A DNA stretch of 64,000 nucleotides from Hyphomicrobiales bacterium (GCA_900469615.1 UBYA01000010.1:282248-346247); one strand, 5' to 3'; counted from the stretch's first letter, positions 35,141 through 43,254 are shown. The notes: generated from the letters alone by a model not told the origin. Numbers and translations are program-made.

Positions 35141-36079
35141 TTAGTTCGCAGGCACCGTCGGATTTGCCAACGCCGGCGTCGTGGAATTGGGCGCGGAACC
35201 CGCAGGGCTGTCGAAGAACTTGAAGAAGTCCGACTTGTCGGGAGGCAGAACCAGCGTCTTGCCGCCCGAGCCAAGCGCCTTGTTGTAGGCGGCCATCGAG
35301 CGATAGAACTCGTAGAAGTTCGGATCGCGCTGCGATGCATCGGCAAAGATGCCATTGCGCTCGGCTTCGCCCTGACCGCGAAGGATTTCCGAATCCTTCT
35401 GCGCATCCGCGACGATCTCGACGACCTGGCGATCCGCGATCGCGCGGCGGCGCTGGCCTTCTTCATTACCGCGGGCGCGGATCAATTCGGCTTCCGCCAA
35501 TCGCTCGGCCTTCATGCGGTCATAGGTCTGCTGCGACACTTCCTGCGTCAGGTCGGTGCGGCGGATACGGACGTCCTCGATGTTGAGACCGAGCGTTTCC
35601 GCATCGCGATGCAGGTCGTCGCGAACTTCCGTCATCATGGACGCACGCTCGCTGGAGAGTGCCGCATCGAAGCTGCGCAGGCCGTAGACACGGCGCAGCG
35701 AAGCATCGAGGCGGGTTCTCAGGCGGGATTCCGCCGCATCGCGATCACCCGACACCGTCTCCCGGAACTTCCGGGCATCGGCGATCTTGTAGACGACGAA
35801 AGCATCGACCTCATAGAACTTGCCGCCCGAAACCTGGACGCGAATGTTGTCCAGATCGAAACGCAGCTCCTGCTGCTGGATGTATTGAACGCGGTCGGCA
35901 TCCATGAAGGCGAAGGGTAGCTTGAAATACAGGCCCGGTTCCGTCTTGACCTCGCGGATCTGGCCGAAGCGCAGGACGATGGCCTGCTCGCGGGCATTGA
36001 CCACGAACACCGACGAATAGATGAGCAGCAGGATCACCGCGAGCGCGATGAGAATGGCTGGCAAACGGCTGGACGTCAT
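35141..36079 (-). CDS. hflC: HflC subunit of the FtsH protease modulator
   Basis: 312 residues. One N-terminal membrane anchor (PAILIALAVILLLIYSSVFVVNA) is followed by the SPFH/prohibitin domain (REQAIVLRFGQIREVKTEPGLYFKLPF) and a long helical region ending ERNGIFADASQRDPNFYEFYRSMAAY. With HflK it forms a periplasmic cage around FtsH and tunes its proteolysis. Its ATG overlaps the hflK stop by one base (TAATG). The Pro/Ala/Ser-rich tail is short and variable. Confidence 0.95.
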   Translation of the reverse strand: MTSSRLPAILIALAVILLLIYSSVFVVNAREQAIVLRFGQIREVKTEPGLYFKLPFAFMDADRVQYIQQQELRFDLDNIRVQVSGGKFYEVDAFVVYKIADARKFRETVSGDRDAAESRLRTRLDASLRRVYGLRSFDAALSSERASMMTEVRDDLHRDAETLGLNIEDVRIRRTDLTQEVSQQTYDRMKAERLAEAELIRARGNEEGQRRRAIADRQVVEIVADAQKDSEILRGQGEAERNGIFADASQRDPNFYEFYRSMAAYNKALGSGGKTLVLPPDKSDFFKFFDSPAGSAPNSTTPALANPTVPAN

Positions 36080-37203
36080 TATTTGGCCTCCGGCTGAGTT
36101 GCAGCGGCGGGCTTGCCTGCCTGCGTCGTGGACTGCTTGCCGATTTCACTCAGCGGCAGGTAAGGCACGACACCCTGCTTGTCGTCAATGATGATGCTGT
36201 TGGAATTGCCGATGACGGACTCCATGGTCTCAAGGAACAGCCGCTTGCGGGTCACTTCCGGCGCCTTGACGTATTCGTCGTAGATGGAGATGAAGCGCTG
36301 CGCCTCACCCTGCGCCTCCTTCACGATACGATCCTTGTATGCGGCAGCTTCTTCGCGAATCTGCGCCGCGCGACCGCGCGCCTGACCGAGCTTCTGGTTG
36401 GCGTACTGATTGGCCTCTTCCACCTGCTGGTCTTCGTTCTGCTCGGCACGCTGGACTTCGTCGAACGCATCCGCAACCTCGCGCGGCGGCGACACGTCCT
36501 CGATAGGCACGGCAGTAATGGAAATGCCGGCGCCGTAGCGGTCCATCGTATCCTGGATGATGTTCCGCACCTGGACCGCGATTTCCTGACGGTTGTCGCG
36601 ATAGATGTCCTGTGCGGGACGCCGGCCGACGATCTCGCGCATGGCGCTTTCGGCTACCTGCTGCAGCGTTTCGTCGGGGCTTTCGACATTGAAGAGATAG
36701 GATTGCGGGTTGGTCACGGAATAGAGGACCGAGAACTGCACGTTGACGATGTTCTGATCGCCCGTCAGCATCAGACCGGCAGTCGAACCGGCGCTGGAGC
36801 GTCCGCCGATATTTCGCTGCTGTTCCGTGATTTTCACGAATTCAACGCGGTCGATCGGCCAGAAATGGAAATGCAGGCCGGGCATCGAGACTTCCTCGCG
36901 CGGCTTGCCGAAACGCAACTCCACGCCGCGCTCGTCGGGCTGCACCGTGTAGATGCACTGGATCAGCCAGAAAACGGCAATCACCGCAATGATGATGAGG
37001 ACGACGCCCGCATTGAAGCCACCGGGCACGAAACCCTTCAACCGGTCCTGGCCGCGACGAATAATATCCTCGAGATCCGGAGGCCCTCCGCTGCCGCTTC
37101 CGCGCGGCCGGTTCGGTCCTTGCCCCCAAGGTCCCTGATTATTTCCGCCGCCACCGCCGCCCCACGGGCCGCCGCCGCCGCCATTCTGATTGCTCCAAGG
37201 CAT
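36079..37203 (-). CDS. hflK: HflK subunit of the FtsH protease modulator
   Basis: 374 residues from the ATG at 37203, preceded by AGAGG; an ATG at 37257 has none. The N-terminus is glycine-rich and cytosolic (GGGGGPWGGGGGGN), then a DLEDIIRRGQDRLKGF segment, a membrane helix (GVVLIIIAVIAVFWLIQCIY) and the SPFH domain with ELRFGKPREEVSMPGLHFHFWP. The end includes VIGNSNSIIIDDKQGVVPYLPL, the typical HflK C-terminus. It forms an operon with hflC; folA lies 177 bp upstream. Confidence 0.95.
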   Translation of the reverse strand: MPWSNQNGGGGGPWGGGGGGNNQGPWGQGPNRPRGSGSGGPPDLEDIIRRGQDRLKGFVPGGFNAGVVLIIIAVIAVFWLIQCIYTVQPDERGVELRFGKPREEVSMPGLHFHFWPIDRVEFVKITEQQRNIGGRSSAGSTAGLMLTGDQNIVNVQFSVLYSVTNPQSYLFNVESPDETLQQVAESAMREIVGRRPAQDIYRDNRQEIAVQVRNIIQDTMDRYGAGISITAVPIEDVSPPREVADAFDEVQRAEQNEDQQVEEANQYANQKLGQARGRAAQIREEAAAYKDRIVKEAQGEAQRFISIYDEYVKAPEVTRKRLFLETMESVIGNSNSIIIDDKQGVVPYLPLSEIGKQSTTQAGKPAAATQPEAK

Positions 37204-37380
37204 CAAAACCTCTTTGTTTGTTGACTCCCAGCATCGCGCCGAATCCGCGAAATTCATGGCTCGAGATCCACAGGCGGCAGCGATTGTTTCCCGTTATAGG
37301 TATCGAAGCACCTGCTTTCAACGCGACTTCAGGAAGTTCGTCGGATTCATTGGAAAATATTTGATTTTCGGGGGCAGCTT

Positions 37381-37899
37381 TTACGCTTTTCGCCTGAAAT
37401 AGCTAACGAAACGCGTCGGATAAGTATCCTTCTCGCCAGCCGGCACGGCAAGCTCGCTATCGGCCTGCCAGATGGCGGGATCGATCCTTGGAAAGGCCGT
37501 ATCGCCCTCCACATCCGCCTCGACATGGGTAATCAGCAACCGATCGGCGAGACCGATCGCCTGCCGATAGATTTCCCCGCCGCCCAGGATACAGATCTCG
37601 TCGGAATTGCTTTCTTCGGCGAGACGGGACGCGGCCGCGATCGCTTCATCGAGCGAATGGGCCACCACGATCCCGTCGGCCGAAAAGCCGGCGTCGCGCG
37701 TGATGACGACATTCGGCCGGCCGGGCAAGGGCTTGCCGATCGACTGGAACGTCTTGCGCCCCATGATGACCGGCTTGCCCAAGGTCATCGCCTTGAAGCG
37801 CTTGAGATCGGATGACAACCGCCAGGGCATATCGCCTTCGCGCCCGATGATACCGTTGCGCGATACGGCAACGACGATGGTTTTGCTCGGTTGGGTCAT
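37381..37899 (-). CDS. folA: dihydrofolate reductase
   Basis: 172 residues. It reduces dihydrofolate with NADPH, regenerating tetrahydrofolate consumed by thymidylate synthase. Key segments are NGIIGREGDMPWRLSSDLKRFK with the catalytic Asp in place, VIMGRKTFQSIGKPLPGR and ICILGGGEIYRQAI. Thymidylate synthase (thyA) is 2.5 kb upstream on the same strand, separated by a dehydrogenase, an XRE regulator and a GNAT gene. Confidence 0.96.
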   Translation of the reverse strand: MTQPSKTIVVAVSRNGIIGREGDMPWRLSSDLKRFKAMTLGKPVIMGRKTFQSIGKPLPGRPNVVITRDAGFSADGIVVAHSLDEAIAAASRLAEESNSDEICILGGGEIYRQAIGLADRLLITHVEADVEGDTAFPRIDPAIWQADSELAVPAGEKDTYPTRFVSYFRRKA

Positions 37900-38000
37900 G
37901 CATCTCCCTCAGTGCACATCAGCGACGCCGGTGCGAGTCGGCCCGACGACTTTACATCATGATGGGCGTGGCGGGAGATGGAAGGCTCCTCGCGCCTGCT

Positions 38001-38837
38001 TCAAACGTCGTTATTGAGCCTGTCGAGCTGAGCCGCCAGCACACCCCCGCCTTCCCGATCCTCCGCCATCTTTCGATAGAGCCCCGCCATGCCCCTGAAT
38101 ATCAGCGCGGCGGGATCGTCCTCGCCGAGGAAATCCGAAATCTCCTCCATTTCCGCAACCCAGCGATAGGCTTTGGGATACATGTCTGGAATGCCGTGAG
38201 CCAGCTTCGCATAGAGATCGGGCAGGCTCTCCTGAAGCTCTCGCTTCAGGGCGGCATCCGAGCCAGAACGGATCGCCGCGAGCAGCATGGCCGTGCCCAG
38301 ACCGGTCACACCCTTGTTGATGCCGGCATAACACATCTTCAACGCCGAGGCCGCGCCGATGGCGCCATCGATGCGGCGAACCTGAAGCCCATGATGAGCA
38401 AGCACACCGCTGTCGTTGGCCGCATCGCCGCTGACGTAGAGCTTCGGCCCCTTCTGACCGGGCTTCGGCGGACCGCCGATAATGGAGCCGTCGAGAACCG
38501 CGCCGCAGTCGCTGCCGAAGACCGCCGCGACCTCGGCCATGGTCTGCGGCGAAATCGCGTTGCAGTCCATGAATGTCGTCCTGACACCTTCGCGGCGCAT
38601 CCCGGCGGCGACCTGCCCGGCGACGACGACGGCCTGGGCGGGCGGCACGATGGACAGAATGAGGCGCGAAGCGACAACGGCGCCCAACCCGACAGGCTCC
38701 ATGCCCGAAGCCCTCGCCCGCTCGACGGTCGCCGGCGAACGACCCTCCAGACAGGTGACGACCCTCACCCCGTTTTCGACCAAACGCCTGGCGATGGCGC
38801 TGCCCATCGCACCGGCCCCGATAACTGCGATCTCCAC
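38001..38837 (-). CDS. NAD(P)-binding DUF1932 dehydrogenase (6PGDH-like)
   Basis: 278 residues. The Rossmann domain begins IAVIGAGAMGSAIARRLVENG and contains LDGSIIGGPPKPG, a segment matching the 3-hydroxyisobutyrate dehydrogenase active-site loop. The helical C-terminal part is of the DUF1932 type (ALKMCYAGINKGVTGLGTAML with the conserved Lys, then YPKAYRWVAEMEEI). An oxidoreductase acting on a hydroxy acid is likely; substrate not known. It lies between folA and the XRE-cupin gene on the same strand. Confidence 0.85.
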   Translation of the reverse strand: MEIAVIGAGAMGSAIARRLVENGVRVVTCLEGRSPATVERARASGMEPVGLGAVVASRLILSIVPPAQAVVVAGQVAAGMRREGVRTTFMDCNAISPQTMAEVAAVFGSDCGAVLDGSIIGGPPKPGQKGPKLYVSGDAANDSGVLAHHGLQVRRIDGAIGAASALKMCYAGINKGVTGLGTAMLLAAIRSGSDAALKRELQESLPDLYAKLAHGIPDMYPKAYRWVAEMEEISDFLGEDDPAALIFRGMAGLYRKMAEDREGGGVLAAQLDRLNNDV

Positions 38838-38938
38838 CGGCGACCTCCTTTTCGCATAAGGGAGATGGCAACATATCGCCTAACATCGAGCCGGACGAGT
38901 GGCATGCCGTGCAGTCACGCTAAGTTTAGCGTCCTTCC

Positions 38939-39505
38939 TCATGCGTTGCGAAGAACGAGGACGGCATAGGTGCAAGGCTCTCCGCTTTCATTCCTGAAGA
39001 CGCAATCGGTCGGCGGGCCGAGCTCAAGGCAATCGCCCGCAGCCATGAAATGCCTGGCATCGCCTTCGTGAAACGTCAGCCGTCCCTCCAATATCCAGAT
39101 GAGCTGCCGCATGAAGGCATAAGCCGATGCGGGCATCGGAACTTCCGCGCCCGCTGGCAGCTCGATGCGCACGAGGTCCAGCGGCAGATCCGACTTCGGG
39201 GAGACATGCCGCCGTTCGTAACCCGTCTGCGGATCGACCCATACAGGTTGCTCTTCCTTGCTGAGAAATCGCCCCTGCTGCATCTCGGCGCGCGCCATCA
39301 ACGTCGACATGCTGAGGCTGAAGGCGCCGGAAAGCTTGCCGAGCAGCATCGCCGTCGGGCTGCTCTCCCCGCGTTCGATCTTGTGGATCATGGCACGGGA
39401 AACGGCTGAGCGCTCCGCCAGCTCCGTCAACGACCAGCCGCGGCTTTCCCGTTCGATGCGGATGCGCGCGCCAATGCGCCTGTCGATATCATCAAGGTGA
39501 GACAT
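38939..39505 (-). CDS. XRE-family regulator with C-terminal cupin
   Basis: 188 residues from the ATG at 39505. The N-terminal HTH is IGARIRIERESRGWSLTELAERSAVSRAMIHKIERGESSPT; the C-terminal cupin barrel (about 110-185) includes FMRQLIWILEGRLTFHEGD and FMAAGDCLELGPPTDCVF. This SutR/YdcN-like layout senses a small molecule, often sulphur- or amine-related. It is divergent from a GNAT gene; both upstream regions share TATAGTGGAC, pointing to common control. A 101-bp gap separates it from the DUF1932 gene. Confidence 0.92.
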   Translation of the reverse strand: MSHLDDIDRRIGARIRIERESRGWSLTELAERSAVSRAMIHKIERGESSPTAMLLGKLSGAFSLSMSTLMARAEMQQGRFLSKEEQPVWVDPQTGYERRHVSPKSDLPLDLVRIELPAGAEVPMPASAYAFMRQLIWILEGRLTFHEGDARHFMAAGDCLELGPPTDCVFRNESGEPCTYAVLVLRNA

Positions 39506-39803
39506 GCGTTTTATTATAGTGGACGCCCGCAGGAATGACAATCGACCCCATGCCGCCAAACATGAGCATCAGCGAAGCCGAGCGACACAAAAATCAAACT
39601 CGCCATTCTTTGATAAATTCGTCTATCATTTGAAATATAAGGATATTTCACCAGGTCGATAACGGCCTTTACCGTCGACACCGATTATGGCCCGCCAGAA
39701 CTCCTGTAACAATATAGTGGACAGCTATCCAAATCGGTGTATGACAGGCGATATCAGCAAACGACATATCCAGCCGACCTGGTGGATACCAACGGAGCCG
39801 CCG
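39506..39803. promoter_or_regulatory. divergent promoter region with repeated TATAGTGGAC motif
   Basis: 298 bp without a gene. TATAGTGGAC occurs at 39515-39524, ten bases upstream of the XRE start, and again identically at 39713-39722, 82 bp before the GNAT ATG. Between them is a perfect AT-rich inverted repeat TGAAATAT/ATATTTCA (39631-39638 and 39643-39650). The motif pair is a good candidate for the XRE regulator's operators. Confidence 0.6.
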
Positions 39804-40331
39804 ATGCAAATTCGCGATGCGAGAGAGGAAGATCTCGCCGGAATAACCGCGATCTACAACGACGCCGTCGCCAATACCGCCGCGATCTGGAACGAGACGC
39901 AGGTCGACATCGACAATCGCAGGCAATGGCTGCAGGATCGGCACAAATTGGGCTATCCGGTGCTGGTGGCTGCCGACGATCGCGGCGATGTGGTCGGCTA
40001 CGCCTCGTTCGGCGACTGGCGCGCCTTCGACGGCTATCGCCATACGGTCGAGCATTCCGTCTATGTCCGCAATGACCAACATCGAGGCGGCATCGGCAAG
40101 GCGCTGATGATCGAGCTGATCGAGCGCGCCCGGAACATCGGAAAGCATGCGATGGTCGCTGGCATAGAGGCCGGCAACGTGGCGTCGATCAGGCTCCACG
40201 AAAAGCTCGGCTTCCAGCAGGTCGGCCTTCTTCCCGAGGTCGGCACCAAATTCGGACGCTGGCTCGATCTGGCATTCCTGCAACTGCTTCTCGACCGGCG
40301 GGAAGACCCGGATTCCGGCCCGGCCGCCTAA
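39804..40331 (+). CDS. GNAT N-acetyltransferase, phosphinothricin-acetyltransferase type
   Basis: 175 residues from the ATG at 39804; the longer reading from 39687 runs through the promoter. The family signature IYNDAVANTAAIWNETQVDIDNRRQWL, VGYASFGDWRAFDGYRHTVEHSVYV and the acetyl-CoA loop RGGIGKALM identify the Pat/Bar/MnaT group, which acetylates amino acids such as methionine sulphoximine or phosphinothricin. The divergent XRE-cupin gene probably controls it. It is convergent with thyA. Confidence 0.92.
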   Translation: MQIRDAREEDLAGITAIYNDAVANTAAIWNETQVDIDNRRQWLQDRHKLGYPVLVAADDRGDVVGYASFGDWRAFDGYRHTVEHSVYVRNDQHRGGIGKALMIELIERARNIGKHAMVAGIEAGNVASIRLHEKLGFQQVGLLPEVGTKFGRWLDLAFLQLLLDRREDPDSGPAA

Positions 40332-40391
40332 CCGCTTCCGCTTATTTTTCGAATCGGACGGAAAACCGCCGCGCACTTTGCTGGAATTGCT

Positions 40392-41312
40392 CTACACCGC
40401 GACCTCGGCCGCGATCGCGGCATGCGGCTCGTAGCCGGCAACCTCGAAATCCTCGATGCGATATTCGTCGATGCTGCCGGGCCGGCGCAGCAGGCGCAAG
40501 GTCGGGAACGGCCGCGGCTCGCGGCTGAGCTGTTCCCGGATCGCATCCAGGTGGTTGAGATAAAGGTGCACGTCGCCGCCCGACCAGACCAGTTCGCCCA
40601 TATCCATATCGACCTGCTGCGCCACCATGGCCAGCAATGCCGCCTGCTGGCAGATGTTGAAGGGGTTGCCCAGGAACAGATCGCATGAGCGCTGAAAGAC
40701 CATCAGGCTGAGGCGCGGTCGCCTGCCGCCCTCGGCCGATATGTTCGATACGTGAAACTGATAGACCATATGGCAGGGATGCAGCGCCATATCGGCCAGC
40801 TCGCCGACGTTCCAGGCATGGAAAATCATGCGGCGGCTGCTGGGATTGGATTTGAGATCGTTGATCACCGCAGCGAGCTGATCGTGCACCCGGCCCTCGG
40901 CATCGCGCCATTGCCGCCATTGCTTGCCGTAGACCGGGCCGAGATCGCCCCATTGGAGAGCGAAAGCCTCATCCTCCAGAACCCGCTTCTCGAAGGCCGG
41001 CTGATCGATATCCTCTCCCGTGACCTTGCGATATTTCGCCAAAGGCCAATCGGTCCAGATTCGCACATTCTCCTTCAGGAGATTGCGGATGTTGGTATCG
41101 CCGGTCAGGAACCAGAGCATTTCCTTGACCGCGAGCTTCCAGTAGACGCGCTTCGTCGTGAAGATCGGAATCTGCCCCTTCGAAAGGTCGAAGCGCATCA
41201 TCGCGCCGAGGCCGCTCAGAGTGCCGACGCCAGTCCGGTCGATGCGGCGATCCCCGTGCTCGAGCAGGTGCGCCATCAGGTCGAGATATTGATACTCCGG
41301 GTGACGAGCCAT
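40392..41312 (-). CDS. thyA: thymidylate synthase
   Basis: 306 residues. It methylates dUMP to dTMP with methylene-tetrahydrofolate. The catalytic Cys180 lies in ALHPCHMVYQFHV; the dUMP-binding SSRRMIFHAWN and RSCDLFLGNPFNI segments and N-terminal DRTGVGTLSGLG are complete. It is somewhat longer than the 264-residue E. coli enzyme because of an insertion around residues 90-120. The tmRNA gene lies upstream on the opposite strand, 238 bp from its start. Confidence 0.96.
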   Translation of the reverse strand: MARHPEYQYLDLMAHLLEHGDRRIDRTGVGTLSGLGAMMRFDLSKGQIPIFTTKRVYWKLAVKEMLWFLTGDTNIRNLLKENVRIWTDWPLAKYRKVTGEDIDQPAFEKRVLEDEAFALQWGDLGPVYGKQWRQWRDAEGRVHDQLAAVINDLKSNPSSRRMIFHAWNVGELADMALHPCHMVYQFHVSNISAEGGRRPRLSLMVFQRSCDLFLGNPFNICQQAALLAMVAQQVDMDMGELVWSGGDVHLYLNHLDAIREQLSREPRPFPTLRLLRRPGSIDEYRIEDFEVAGYEPHAAIAAEVAV

Positions 41313-41550
41313 CTTCCGCTCCGAAATCGCTTGAGGTTTCCGGATAGCACGGATGCCGTCAGCAGCTGCCTGCCGCCGCGTGCCCGGCCGATTCCTTTTT
41401 CACGATTTTAGTGACAAGCCGGTGCAAAACCAACCATGCCGCAAAGTAATTCAGGCAATTCTCGCATCACGCGACGCAAACCGATGTTTGCGCGAAGCAT
41501 TTATGACAATTCCCCTTCCCATCGCCTGCGGAAAACACTATATCAGCCAT

Positions 41551-41885
41551 GCCGGTCTTCGGACCGGCTATGGCGATAAACAAGCGGTGTAATAAACCTA
41601 TTGGACCCGGGGGCGGTACCCGGCGCCTCCACCAAAAACCGGTCGGCAGACTTGCGTCAGACCGGCTTTTGATGGGGGCGAAACAGGATCGACAAGGGTG
41701 TAAAGATCGTCTTTTTGCTCGGCATTGTACCACCGTTATCGGGCTAAAATTGTAGTTGCAAACGACAACTATGCGGAAGCTCGTCTCGCTGCTTAATCGC
41801 GGTGTGACACTTCAAATAAAGTCCTAAGGGGTCGCACTCTTAGGCGGGGTCCGAAGGCACCTGGCAACAGAAGCCTTCACCTTCT
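41551..41885 (+). ncRNA. ssrA: two-piece (permuted) tmRNA precursor
   Basis: Circularly permuted form. The acceptor piece comes first, starting near the UUCG-capped hairpin at 41551-41568 and ending CGCCTCC-ACCA at 41634. A loop of about 39 nt (41635-41673), itself a hairpin, is removed. The coding piece starts GGGGGCGAAACAGGATCGAC at 41674. GGGGGCG (41674-41680) pairs with CGCCTCC (41624-41630) leaving a G-U at the third pair, the alanine identity element. The tag frame is at 41758-41796; downstream stems include GAAGGC/GCCTTC. The 3' end near 41885 and 5' end are estimates. A -10-like TATATC is at 41539-41544. Confidence 0.93.
41758..41796 (+). other. tmRNA proteolysis-tag reading frame
   Basis: Resume codon GCA followed by codons for N-D-N-Y-A-E-A-R-L-A-A and a TAA stop at 41794-41796. 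With the alanine charged on the tmRNA the added tag is AANDNYAEARLAA. The terminal LAA is the ClpX-binding end and the N-terminal AANDNY part is what SspB proteins hold. Confidence 0.95.
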
Positions 41886-41999
41886 TCTCCAGTGCTATAT
41901 TATAGACGACCAAGCGATGACTCGCGCATAGGGCTTTTCCGGCGGCGTTCAGCGTGGCATAAGCCTTACAAAAACATGGCCAACGAAAGACAGGAAAGC

Positions 42000-42509
42000 A
42001 TGGGGCAGGATCATATCCGCTACGACATTTTGGCACAGGACGCCCTGCGTGGAGTGATCCGCAAGGTGTTGACCGAAGTCGGCGCCACGGGCCGCCTGCC
42101 CGGCGATCACCATTTCTTCATTACCTTTCTGACCGGCGCTCCCGGCGTGCGCATTTCGCAGCACCTGAAGGCGAAGTATCCGGAGCAGATGACCATCGTC
42201 ATCCAGCATCAGTTCTGGGATCTTAAAATTACCGAAAGCCAGTTCGAAATCGGCCTCTCCTTCTCCGACGTTCCGGAAAAGCTGGTCGTGCCCTTCAACG
42301 CCATTCGCGGCTTCTACGACCCTTCCGTCAACTTCGAGCTGGAATTCGACGTGCCGCTCGCCGACGAGGAGGAAATCCCTTCGAGCGAAATCACCGCCTA
42401 CCCGGTGCCGGCCGAGGGCGAGGAAGCACCCGCAGCTACGGCCAAGGAAGGCGAGGAAAAGAAGCCGGGATCGGTCGTCTCTCTCGACGCATTCCGCAAG
42501 AAGCAGTAG
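42000..42509 (+). CDS. sspB: SspB-family ClpXP adaptor (alphaproteobacterial type)
   Basis: 169 residues from the ATG at 42000, with AGGAA just upstream; an ATG at 41976 would add eight residues. The start MGQDHIRYDILAQDALRGVIRKVLTEVG and HHFFITFLTGAPGVRISQHLKAKYPEQMTIVIQH-type core are those of SspB-alpha, shortened here to segments of the motif. It binds ssrA-tagged proteins and brings them to ClpXP. After an acidic linker (about 125-155) the protein ends VVSLDAFRKKQ, the ClpX-docking tail. It follows ssrA by about 115 bp. Confidence 0.93.
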   Translation: MGQDHIRYDILAQDALRGVIRKVLTEVGATGRLPGDHHFFITFLTGAPGVRISQHLKAKYPEQMTIVIQHQFWDLKITESQFEIGLSFSDVPEKLVVPFNAIRGFYDPSVNFELEFDVPLADEEEIPSSEITAYPVPAEGEEAPAATAKEGEEKKPGSVVSLDAFRKKQ

Positions 42510-42517
42510 GCATGGCG

Positions 42518-42541
42518 GGGGAAGCATTCGCTTCCCCTTTT
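42518..42541 (+). terminator. intrinsic terminator after sspB
   Basis: Perfect arms GGGGAAGC (42518-42525) and GCTTCCCC (42530-42537) with loop ATTC, followed by TTTT. It lies 9 bp after the sspB stop and 22 bp before the next start, so the DUF4169 gene would depend on read-through or its own promoter. Confidence 0.85.
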
Positions 42542-42562
42542 CCTTATTCAACGGGGAGATCG

Positions 42563-42757
42563 ATGAGCGCCGAAATCGTCAATCTGCGTCAGTTTCGCAA
42601 GAAGCAGGCCCGCTCGGACAAGGAAAAACAAGCCGAGCAGAACCGCATCGCCTTTGGCCGTACCAAGGCCGAAAAGACGCTGACGAAGGCGCTCAACGAG
42701 AAGACCGCGAAAACGCACGAAGCGGGCCGAATCGAAACTCCGAAGACCGAAGACTAA
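42563..42757 (+). CDS. small DUF4169 protein
   Basis: 64 residues from the ATG at 42563, with GGGGAG about 7 nt upstream. It is highly charged, with Lys, Arg and Glu throughout, and has the family's NRIAFGRTKAEK segment in the middle. No function is known for the family. Its residues 5-15 (IVNLRQFRKKQ) match the last 11 residues of SspB (VVSLDAFRKKQ) at seven positions, and the DNA is identical over 12 bases. A hairpin terminator lies between the two genes. Confidence 0.85.
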   Translation: MSAEIVNLRQFRKKQARSDKEKQAEQNRIAFGRTKAEKTLTKALNEKTAKTHEAGRIETPKTED

Positions 42758-42860
42758 TTTTTATTCCGGCATAAAAACTTCCGAAATCAGTTGCTTACGC
42801 CTGCATTTTGAATCACTTTCAGAAACATCCTTCCATTTCCGATTTTTGATCGATTCGCCG

Positions 42861-43073
42861 ATGATCCGTAAACATTCCGCGACGCTGCATGGCCATCGCA
42901 CGAGCTTTTCCCTTGAGGATGCCTTCTGGACAGAACTGAAGGCTATCGCCAGCGCGCGCGGCACGTCGCTCGCAGCGCTGATCTCGGAGATAGACGACGG
43001 TCGCGAGGCCGGCAGCAACCTCTCGTCGGCGCTTCGCCTTTATGTCCTCAAATGGCTGAAGGATCGCAAATAG
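42861..43073 (+). CDS. ribbon-helix-helix domain protein
   Basis: 70 residues from the ATG at 42861 (a TTG at 42846 in frame is less likely). Sequence IRKHSATLHGHRTSFSLEDAFW followed by LKAIASARGTSLAALISEIDDGR is the RHH_4 fold: a beta strand (HRTSFSLE) and two helices, probably a DNA-binding dimer. The end SNLSSALRLYVLKWLKDR is the third helix. In alphaproteobacteria this family is often beside DUF4169 genes, as here. No target is evident. No clear ribosome-binding site. Confidence 0.82.
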   Translation: MIRKHSATLHGHRTSFSLEDAFWTELKAIASARGTSLAALISEIDDGREAGSNLSSALRLYVLKWLKDRK

Positions 43074-43140
43074 AGCAATTCCAGGAAAAGTGCGGAGCGA
43101 TTTTTCGTTCGGAATTGCGTCAAAAACGAAGAGATGGAAC
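43073..43140. repeat. GCAATTCC/GGAATTGC intergenic repeat
   Basis: Arms GCAATTCC (43075-43082) and GGAATTGC (43111-43118) with CAGGAAAAGTGCGGAGCG between, then GTCAAAAACGAAGAGATGGAAC. This pattern is recalled as a repeat found many times between genes of Rhizobiales; only this copy is in the window. It starts at the stop of the ribbon-helix-helix gene and may act as its 3' structure. Confidence 0.6.
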
Positions 43141-43254
43141 GGCTTGGAGATTCAGTGAAGGGCGGGGCCGGCATCGATCCTCGTCGCATGGGCACCAGCG
43201 CCCTTGTGAGTGCGTTCGGGCCACCAGATACGAATCCGTCAGCCGGCGCCGTCT

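Noticed and set aside
41551..41885. tmRNA gene as an integration site for a genomic island
   Set aside because: tmRNA genes often host islands, but the flanking genes (thyA, sspB) are housekeeping, no integrase is present and I saw no duplicated 3' end.
42846..42860. TTG at 42846 as start of the ribbon-helix-helix gene
   Set aside because: It adds five residues with no better ribosome-binding site; the ATG at 42861 matches the family start better.
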